This document shows, piece after piece, positions 58,561 through 64,000 of a DNA stretch of 64,000 nucleotides. Location of the stretch: NCBI GenBank assembly GCA_963752755.1, contig CAVVZJ010000001.1, positions 992,001 to 1,056,000 on the forward strand. Direction: 5' to 3'. The notes beneath the pieces were generated by a model. The model was not told the origin of the DNA, did no database searches, and saw only the letters and a list, made by a program, of their open reading frames with translations. A program made the position numbers and the translations under genes. The stretch is from CAVVZJ01 sp963752755 (GTDB lineage: Bacteria; Planctomycetota; Planctomycetia; Isosphaerales; Isosphaeraceae). The number at the start of each line of letters is the position of its first letter. Position 1 is the stretch's first letter.

Positions 58561-58903
58561 CCGGGCGACCCGGAAATCCTCGGCCGTCGTCGGACAACGG
58601 TGGCCCGCGACGGCATCGTGTTGTACCTTCCTCGCGCCCTCAGCACGCACGGGTCCGGGTTCCTTGACAATCGGGTTCAGCAGACGACGGGAAACCGGCG
58701 CGAGTCGCGAGGCGTCCCCGGCGCCGAACGAACTTCAAACTGTAGGGGTTGGCCCCGGTTTGGCTTGATTTCTCAAGGGGTTATGGTTCGCGGCTTTGGA
58801 TGGCAAAGCGCGTCCCCGACGCGTCTCCGGATCGTCCCGGGCGCGTCCCGGCGACGTCGCCGGCGCGTCCTCGGATCGTCCCTGGCGAAGGAACAGAACG
58901 GGA
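58561..58903. other. Gene-free region with GC-rich direct repeats
   Basis: 343 bases between convergent genes. Around 58806-58884 there are imperfect repeats of GCGTC/GGATCGTCCC-type units (a similar GGATCGTCCCCGG lies at 13325). No gene and no clean terminator. Confidence 0.5.
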
Positions 58904-59833
58904 TCAGCGGTTCGGAACCGGCTTCAATAACCCCTGACTATGCAGCCATTTGACGCAGAGGTTTGTCCAGCTTGAGGGGAGCTTGTCGTTCTGCCGCACG
59001 CCGAAGTCATGGTCGCCGGTGGCGAAGATGTGCAGCTCGGTCGGGATGCCAGCGCGTTTGAGGGCGACGTACATGAAGGCGCTGTGCTCGGCATTGGAGC
59101 CGCCGTAGCTCTCCCGGTCGTCGGAGGCGTGGGCCAGGAAGATCGGGGGCGTCTCGGGGGGGATCGCGAGATCGGGACGGATGGCGTCCCGGTCCTTGAG
59201 CTTCAGGTAGCCCGGATAACAGAGAATGGCGAAGTTGGGCCGACTACTGACCTCGTCGATGGCGTCGATCGGCTCATACAGCCGACGAGCGAAGCCGGTG
59301 GCGGTGGCGATGGCGAGGTGGCCACCGGCCGAGAAGCCGACCATGCCGATGCGGTCCGGGTCGATCCCCCACTCCGCGGCCCGGCTCCGAACCAGCCGGA
59401 CGGCCCGCTGGGCATCGAGCTGCGGGCCGAGCGGGGGCTCGCTCTTGACCTCGCCGGGACGCCTCGGACAGCGGTACTTGAGGATGATGCCGGTCATCCC
59501 CTGGGCGTTCAGCCAGGCGGCCACCTCCTCGCCTTCCAGCTCCCAGAAGAGGTCCCAGTAGCCACCTCCGGGACAGATGATCATGGCCGTGCCCGTGTTC
59601 CGGTCGGCGGGCGGCCGGTAGATCGTGAGGGTCGGCTTGGTGACGTTGGTGATCAGCTTCGTCGGTCCGACCAGCGGCGACTCGTAGATCCGGCTGGTTT
59701 CTTCCCCCTTGATGCCCATGTCCCCCGGCACCTTCCCCGGCCAGAGATCGACGACCAGCGGCTCATCGGCGAAGGCGGCGACGGTCACGAGCAGGTGGAC
59801 GAGCAACGTGTAGGCGATTGGAAGCGGTTTCAC
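58904..59833 (-). CDS. Secreted alpha/beta hydrolase, acetyl-xylan-esterase-like
   Basis: 309 residues from GTG 59833. Signal peptide (IAYTLLVHLLVTVAAFADE). Oxyanion-hole region AMIICPGGGYWDLFWELEG, nucleophile in GMVGFSAGGHLAIATA, acid in LAHASDDRESYGG, His in IFATGDHDFGV: the complete triad of the BD-FAE/axeA-like esterase branch often found in planctomycete polysaccharide degradation. LKYRCPRRPGE after strand 4 is typical as well. Probably removes acetyl groups from a glycan outside the cytoplasm. Convergent with the MFS gene. Confidence 0.92.
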   Translation of the reverse strand: MKPLPIAYTLLVHLLVTVAAFADEPLVVDLWPGKVPGDMGIKGEETSRIYESPLVGPTKLITNVTKPTLTIYRPPADRNTGTAMIICPGGGYWDLFWELEGEEVAAWLNAQGMTGIILKYRCPRRPGEVKSEPPLGPQLDAQRAVRLVRSRAAEWGIDPDRIGMVGFSAGGHLAIATATGFARRLYEPIDAIDEVSSRPNFAILCYPGYLKLKDRDAIRPDLAIPPETPPIFLAHASDDRESYGGSNAEHSAFMYVALKRAGIPTELHIFATGDHDFGVRQNDKLPSSWTNLCVKWLHSQGLLKPVPNR

Positions 59834-60048
59834 GGCGAGGGTCCTCCGGGGTTGCTGACGGTGCTTCCTCCGATTCTCGCACGAGGAGCCCGGGTATCGT
59901 CAGCCAGGATGAGGAGGATTTTATCTCCGGCTCACGGTCTGTTCAGGGTGGCCTTGTACGATTCCGCCGTCTGGCTGGTTTGGTTCTCCCACGGTCCGGG
60001 GCGGAGACTCGGAGTCGAGCCCGTGCGACCGTGATCCGCAGGGGGTGG

Positions 60049-61167
60049 ATGATGTCCCGGCAACAAGGATTCGGGCTCGACGCGGCATTGCACTGGTTCC
60101 ACAGCCGCTTCTTCTGGTTCCTGATGGCGTCGTACGCGGTCGCGGCGGTGGCCCCTGGTCCGGGGCTGAGTATCCGCGACTGCTCGTTCGGGGTCGTGAG
60201 CCTGCCGGGCGGCACGATGAACGTGACCTTGCCGGCCGTGATGCTCGGACTCCTGCTGCTCAATGCGGGCCTCGGCGTCCGCGCCGCCGAGCTGGTCCGA
60301 CTGATCCGGAACCCGTTCCCGCTGCTGGTCGGTCTCCTGGCCAACCTGCTGGTGCCGATTGCGTTCATCTTCGGCATCTCTCAGGCGATGGGACCCTGGC
60401 ACAACCCGGACGAGGTTCAGAGCATCCTGGTTGGCCTGGCCCTGGTGGCGTCGATGCCGATCGCCGGTTCGTCCTCGGCCTGGTCGCAGAACGCCGAGGG
60501 GAACCTGGCCCTGAGCCTCGGCCTGGTCGTCGCCTCCACGCTGGTCAGCCCGTTCACGACCCCGCTCGCCCTGCACTCCGTCGGCCTGATGGCTCGGGGC
60601 GACTACGCCCAGAGCCTGCACCAGCTTGCGACGCACGGCACCGGGGCGTTCCTGGCCGGCTGCGTCGTCTTCCCGTCGATGCTGGGCATCACGCTGCGGC
60701 TCCTGATGGGCGAGCGGACGAGCGCGGCCTTGCGGCCCTGGCTGAAGCTGGCAAACGCGGTCAACCTGCTGGTCCTCTGCTACTCGAACGCCGCCCTCTC
60801 GCTCCCTCAGGCGATCGCCCGGCCCGACGCCGACTTCCTGCTCGCGATCCTGGCGATCACCGCCGGCCTCTGCCTCGTCGCCTTCGGCTCCGGCTGGAGC
60901 CTGGGCCACCTCCTCCGGCTCGACCCCGGGGCGCGGACCTCCTTGATGTACGGCCTCGGCATGAACAACAACGGCACCGGGCTCGTCCTTGCCTCGCTCG
61001 CCTTCGCCGACCAGCCCCGCGTCTTGCTCCCGATTATCCTCTATAACCTCGTCCAGCAGGTCGTCGCTGGTGTCGCAAGCGGCCTGCCGACGAGCCGACG
61101 TCGCCAGCCAAACCCGGACGTCCAGGCTTGTCCTACCGCGGGTTGCTGCGGCCCGGTCCCGGCCTGA
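60049..61167 (+). CDS. Bile-acid:sodium symporter family (BASS/SBF) transporter
   Basis: About 372 residues with 9-10 membrane helices. Start is ATG 60049 (second ATG at 60052) after AGGGGGTGG. Helices include VTLPAVMLGLLLLNAGLGVRA, IFGISQAMG, GLALVASMPIAGSSSAWSQN (crossover motif with the conserved Ser/Gln of Na-binding sites), NLALSLGLVVASTLVSPFTTP and SLMYGLGMNNNGTGLVLASLA (second crossover). BASS proteins carry organic anions such as pyruvate or bile-acid-like molecules with sodium. Substrate unknown here. A hairpin follows the stop. Confidence 0.88.
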   Translation: MMSRQQGFGLDAALHWFHSRFFWFLMASYAVAAVAPGPGLSIRDCSFGVVSLPGGTMNVTLPAVMLGLLLLNAGLGVRAAELVRLIRNPFPLLVGLLANLLVPIAFIFGISQAMGPWHNPDEVQSILVGLALVASMPIAGSSSAWSQNAEGNLALSLGLVVASTLVSPFTTPLALHSVGLMARGDYAQSLHQLATHGTGAFLAGCVVFPSMLGITLRLLMGERTSAALRPWLKLANAVNLLVLCYSNAALSLPQAIARPDADFLLAILAITAGLCLVAFGSGWSLGHLLRLDPGARTSLMYGLGMNNNGTGLVLASLAFADQPRVLLPIILYNLVQQVVAGVASGLPTSRRRQPNPDVQACPTAGCCGPVPA

Positions 61168-61171
61168 ACAG

Positions 61172-61208
61172 CCTCGATGAGGAAAAACTTAGAATCCGCT
61201 CATCGAGG
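61172..61208 (+). terminator. Hairpin terminator after BASS gene
   Basis: CCTCGATGAG and CTCATCGAGG, perfect 10-bp stem, 17-base loop, beginning five bases after the stop. Confidence 0.65.
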
Positions 61209-61293
61209 GCTTAGGTTGGCCGGATAAGATCCCGTTCCAAGCGAATCGTCGAGGCAAGCCCTCCCCAGCGACCCCCGACCGGAGTTCCCGTTG

Positions 61294-62010
61294 ATGAAAC
61301 GCAAGCTCGTTTCCGCCGGCCTGACGCTCGGCCTGATGACCGTCCTCTCCAGCCCCGTCCCATCCCGAGGCGCGGAGGATCGTCGCGAGTGGTCGACCAC
61401 CTTCGTCGTCGAGAAGGCCGACCTGGTCCCCACGGGCCGCAACCCGTTCTTCAGCCTCGAACCGGGCGACCGGCTCGAATTCGAGGGTCGCGAGGGGGGC
61501 CAGCCCGTCACCCTGACCATCACCGTGCTCGATGAGACGAAAGAGGTCGATGGCGTCACGACGCGGGTCGTGGAGGAGCGCGAGACGAAGAGCGGTCAGG
61601 TCATTGAGGTTTCACGGAACTTCTTCGCGATCAGCAAGCGGACGAATGATGTCTTTTACTTCGGCGAAGAGGTGGACATTTACAAGAATGGTCAGGTTAT
61701 CGGTCACGAAGGCGCCTGGATTTCGGGCGAGGACGGGGCCCGGTTCGGCCTGGCGATGCCGGGCAGTCCGCTGATCGGGGCGCGTTACTTCCAGGAGATC
61801 GCCCCGGAGAAGGCGATGGACCGGGCCGAGGTCGTCAGCCTAGGCGAGTCAATCGACACGCCCGCCGGCAAGTTTGACCATGTCCTGAAGACCGAGGAAA
61901 CCACCCCGCTGGAGCCGGGTGAAAGGGAAGCAAAATATTACGCTCCTGGCGTCGGCTTGCTCAAGGACGGCCCAATGCGGCTGGTCCGTCACGGCCGATC
62001 GAAGGATTGA
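61294..62010 (+). CDS. Secreted hypothetical protein
   Basis: 238 residues from ATG 61294 (GGAG nine bases upstream). Signal peptide (LVSAGLTLGLMTVLSSPVPSRGAE). The mature domain is beta-rich: NPFFSLEPGDRLEFEGREGG, VTLTITVLDETKEVDGVTTRV, FFAISKRTNDVFYFGEEVDIY, and ends EAKYYAPGVGLLKDGPMRLV. That ending, with TPAGKFDHVLKTEETTPLEPG before it, is a common planctomycete/acidobacterial periplasmic pattern, sometimes seen next to cytochromes or PepSY proteins. No biochemical role known. Confidence 0.8.
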   Translation: MKRKLVSAGLTLGLMTVLSSPVPSRGAEDRREWSTTFVVEKADLVPTGRNPFFSLEPGDRLEFEGREGGQPVTLTITVLDETKEVDGVTTRVVEERETKSGQVIEVSRNFFAISKRTNDVFYFGEEVDIYKNGQVIGHEGAWISGEDGARFGLAMPGSPLIGARYFQEIAPEKAMDRAEVVSLGESIDTPAGKFDHVLKTEETTPLEPGEREAKYYAPGVGLLKDGPMRLVRHGRSKD

Positions 62011-62077
62011 TCACGATACTGGGTCCCCGGCACGCCGGGGGGATTTGCGGAACCGTGGTCTTTTGAGGAGAATGATG

Positions 62078-62656
62078 ATGCGTTCTTGGTTGTGCCTGAG
62101 TCTGTTGGCTGGCCAGGGGATGCTCGCGCTGACGACATCGGCGCGGGCCGACGAGGAGTCGATCCCCGTCAAGGAACTCCCCAGGGCGGTGCGCAAGGCG
62201 GTCCAGGACAAGTTTCCCAAGGCCGAGATCGAGAAGGCCGCCCGCGAGGAGGAAGACGGCAAGACGATCTTCGAAGTCACGCTGGAGGGCGAGCACGACC
62301 GCGACATCGACGTCTCGCTGTCGGCCGACGGCAAGATCCTCGAAATCGAGAAGTCCATCTCCTTCGACGAACTGCCCGGAGCCGTCAAGAAGGAGCTGAA
62401 GAACAGGTATCCCGGCGCCCGGATCGAGAAGGTCGAGGCGACGACCAAGGGCGAGGGCGGTCCGGTCAGCTACGAGGTTCTTCTCACGACCGAGGTCGTC
62501 CTGAGCGCCGAGGGCAAGATCGCCAAGGCCAAGGAGCACGAGGACGAGGATGAGGACGACGACCCCAAGGCGTCCGTGAAAGGCAAGAAGGGCAAGCACC
62601 ACGAAGATGGTGATGACGACGATGATGACGACGACGAGGAGGACGACGATCGCTGA
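62078..62656 (+). CDS. Secreted PepSY-like protein with poly-Asp/Glu tail
   Basis: 192 residues from the third of three tandem ATGs (62072, 62075, 62078), which has GAGGAG at seven bases. Signal peptide (WLCLSLLAGQGMLALTTSARA). Two PepSY-like repeats follow: LPRAVRKAVQDKFPKAEIEKAAREE..FEVTLEG and LPGAVKKELKNRYPGARIEKVEAT..YEVLLTT, each a helix plus strands. The C-terminal 40 residues are extremely acidic, alternating Asp/Glu with a Lys-rich patch and His, ending in a run of Asp, and would bind cations. It sits just before an OmpR-type two-component system, a common pairing for PepSY proteins. Confidence 0.85.
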   Translation: MRSWLCLSLLAGQGMLALTTSARADEESIPVKELPRAVRKAVQDKFPKAEIEKAAREEEDGKTIFEVTLEGEHDRDIDVSLSADGKILEIEKSISFDELPGAVKKELKNRYPGARIEKVEATTKGEGGPVSYEVLLTTEVVLSAEGKIAKAKEHEDEDEDDDPKASVKGKKGKHHEDGDDDDDDDDEEDDDR

Positions 62657-62687
62657 GTCCTGAGCGGTTCCCGAAGGCTCGCGACGT

Positions 62688-62720
62688 GGCCCGCCCTCGA
62701 CGCCAAGCCGGGGGCGGGCC
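62688..62720 (+). terminator. Hairpin terminator after PepSY-like gene
   Basis: GGCCCGCCC and GGGCGGGCC, perfect 9-bp stem, 15-base loop, followed by TTCGG. It separates the PepSY-like gene from the two-component genes, though read-through is possible. Confidence 0.6.
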
Positions 62721-62844
62721 TTCGGTCGATCCTGAGGTGGACGTTCGACGAGCGATCTTCGAAACTGGGAGGAACCGCGGAGGCTTCGCGAGTCCGGGCG
62801 TCTCGAAAGCCATTCGATCGGTGAAAGCACGGGAACAGCCGTCG

Positions 62845-63531
62845 ATGGAAACCCGCATCCTGATCGTCGAGGACGACGCCGAGATTGCCGACAGCCTCGT
62901 GCGCGGGCTCGGCGAGGAGGGTTTCGAGGTGGGGCACTGCTCCGACGGCGACTCCGCACGGACGGCCTTGCGGGAAGGGGCCTGGGATCTGGTCGTCCTC
63001 GACTGGTGGCTGCCGGGCACGGAAGGCTTGACGCTCCTGCGTCGGTATCGCCAGGAGGGGGGCGACGCCCCCGTCCTCTTCCTCACCGCCCGCGACGCCA
63101 TCTCCGATCGCATCCGCGGCCTTGATGGCGGGGCCGACGACTACCTGGGCAAGCCGTTCGATTTCGAGGAACTTCTGGCCCGGGTCCGGGCCTTGCTCCG
63201 AAGGCGTCGCGGGGCGGGGACGGTCCTGAGCTTCCGCGACGTCCGGCTCGACTTGGCCGGCGGCCGGGCCGAGCGCGCCGGTCAGGCGCTCGAGCTGACC
63301 CCCAAGGAGTACGACCTGCTCGTCTTTTTCCTGCGACATCCCGGCCAGGTCCTCTCCCGGACGCGGATCTATGACCATGTCTGGGACGAGAACTTCGACG
63401 GGCTCTCCAACACCCTGGAGGTCCACGTCATGGAACTCCGCCGCAAGCTGGAGGCCCACGGCCCGCGCCTGATCCAGACCCAGCGCGGTCGCGGCTACCT
63501 GCTGGGCGACCCGCTGGAGGGGACGTCGTGA
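62845..63531 (+). CDS. OmpR/PhoB-family response regulator
   Basis: 228 residues from ATG 62845. Receiver domain: RILIVEDDAEIADSLVRGL (acidic pair), phosphoacceptor Asp in LVVLDWWLPGTEGL, LFLTARDAISDR and lysine in DDYLGKPFDFEEL. The C-terminal winged helix shows LELTPKEYDLLVFFLRHPGQVLSRTRIYDHVW and HVMELRRKLEA..IQTQRGRGYLLG. It activates or represses promoters when phosphorylated by the histidine kinase that starts at its stop codon (GTGA overlap). The upstream PepSY-like gene is a likely target. Confidence 0.95.
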   Translation: METRILIVEDDAEIADSLVRGLGEEGFEVGHCSDGDSARTALREGAWDLVVLDWWLPGTEGLTLLRRYRQEGGDAPVLFLTARDAISDRIRGLDGGADDYLGKPFDFEELLARVRALLRRRRGAGTVLSFRDVRLDLAGGRAERAGQALELTPKEYDLLVFFLRHPGQVLSRTRIYDHVWDENFDGLSNTLEVHVMELRRKLEAHGPRLIQTQRGRGYLLGDPLEGTS

Positions 63532-64000
63532 GTCTGGCCGATCGGATTTCGTGGTTCTTCCTGGCGTCGCTGGCGGTCGTCCTCGCCGGGTTCTCGGTCG
63601 CGCTGTATGCGCTGGCCGCCGAGCACCTGGGCCGTCAGGTGGACGAGCGGCTCGACGCCGCCCTGGCAACTCTGGCGGCGGCGGCCGAGGTGAACCCGGG
63701 TGTCGTCGAGTGGGAGCCTGGCGAGCGCGTGCTCGGCCTGGGTCGCGACCCCGGCGCCGAGGGCCTGCGCTGGGTCATCCGCAACGAGCACGGCCCGGTC
63801 GATCGCTCCGAGAACTTTGACCCGCGTCGCCTCGCGTCCGCGGACTCGCCTGGCATCTCCGCTGGTCGGCTGCTGGACCACGACGGTCGCCCCTGGCAGG
63901 TGAAGGTCCGCCGGCTGGAGCCGCCGGACGCGATCGGGCCGCCATCCGGAGCCTCCGCCCCCGAGCTGACGGCCGGTCACAAGTTCCCCGCTCTCGACCT
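63528..64000 (+). CDS. Sensor histidine kinase, N-terminal part (runs off the window)
   Basis: GTG 63528 overlaps the response-regulator stop. First 157 residues only: a membrane helix (ISWFFLASLAVVLAGFSVALYALA), then an extracytoplasmic sensor region (AEHLGRQVDERLDAALATLAAAAEV, DHDGRPWQVKVRRLEPP). The order matches OmpR-partner histidine kinases, in which a second helix, HAMP, HisKA and HATPase domains should follow. The catalytic part is beyond the window end, so kinase identity rests on context and on the VDERLDAAL sensor pattern. Confidence 0.85.
   Translation, partial: MSLADRISWFFLASLAVVLAGFSVALYALAAEHLGRQVDERLDAALATLAAAAEVNPGVVEWEPGERVLGLGRDPGAEGLRWVIRNEHGPVDRSENFDPRRLASADSPGISAGRLLDHDGRPWQVKVRRLEPPDAIGPPSGASAPELTAGHKFPALD

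Overview
The window is about 68% GC by eye, with short intergenic gaps and many long antisense reading frames. Several traits point to a planctomycete of the Isosphaeraceae/Gemmataceae type: PEP-CTERM surface proteins, a membrane Ser/Thr kinase, secreted lipoproteins and peptidases, a staphyloxanthin-like carotenoid cluster, Shine-Dalgarno-led GTG starts, and many small hairpin repeats. No transposase, prophage, CRISPR array, rRNA or convincing tRNA was found.

Layout. 0.3-2.8 kb: membrane Ser/Thr kinase followed by a broken hybrid histidine kinase. 2.8-7.7 kb: polysaccharide genes (methyltransferase, two NAD-sugar epimerases/reductases, GT4 glycosyltransferase). 7.9-13.3 kb: secreted thioredoxin, beta-CASP ribonuclease, ComEA-like HhH protein and uvrB. 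14-20 kb: PEP-CTERM protein, divergent prolyl oligopeptidase and dipeptidase sharing two CRP/FNR-like boxes, PEBP lipoprotein, ferredoxin. 20-27 kb: SMP-30 hydrolase, OB-like protein, RNase P RNA, YbaK, PutA. 27.5-29 kb: small hypothetical gene, HTH regulator, secreted protein. 29.2-34.2 kb: a SAM-I riboswitch followed by a threonine-synthase-like PLP enzyme, a secreted DcrB-like protein, a ThiS/MoaD-type sulfur carrier, a ThiF/MoeB-type activating enzyme and a cysteine desulfurase. 34.5-44.3 kb: HEAT protein, LDH2-type dehydrogenase, toxin-antitoxin genes, RbsD/FucU protein, a secreted unknown and a CbiA-like protein that has lost both active sites. 44.7-51.3 kb: five-gene minus-strand C30-carotenoid operon. 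51.5-64 kb: PEP-CTERM protein, a roughly 1,430-residue TPR protein, MFS transporter, alpha/beta hydrolase, BASS transporter, secreted unknown, PepSY-like protein with an acidic tail, and a two-component system that runs off the end.

The most interesting unit is the riboswitch operon. A SAM-off switch makes little sense for threonine supply. It fits if the ThrC-like enzyme makes homocysteine from O-phosphohomoserine, with sulfur delivered as a thiocarboxylate on the small carrier (ThiF activates, the desulfurase supplies sulfur). The carrier's Gly-Gly end is followed by 12 extra residues encoded by a heptamer repeat. This function is inference.

Caveat: nearly half of the conserved genes are interrupted by one or more single-base frameshifts, often next to G/C runs, while the protein sequence continues intact in another frame. 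That looks more like indel error in the assembly than mass pseudogenisation. Such genes are given over their full inferred span, with the shift position stated.
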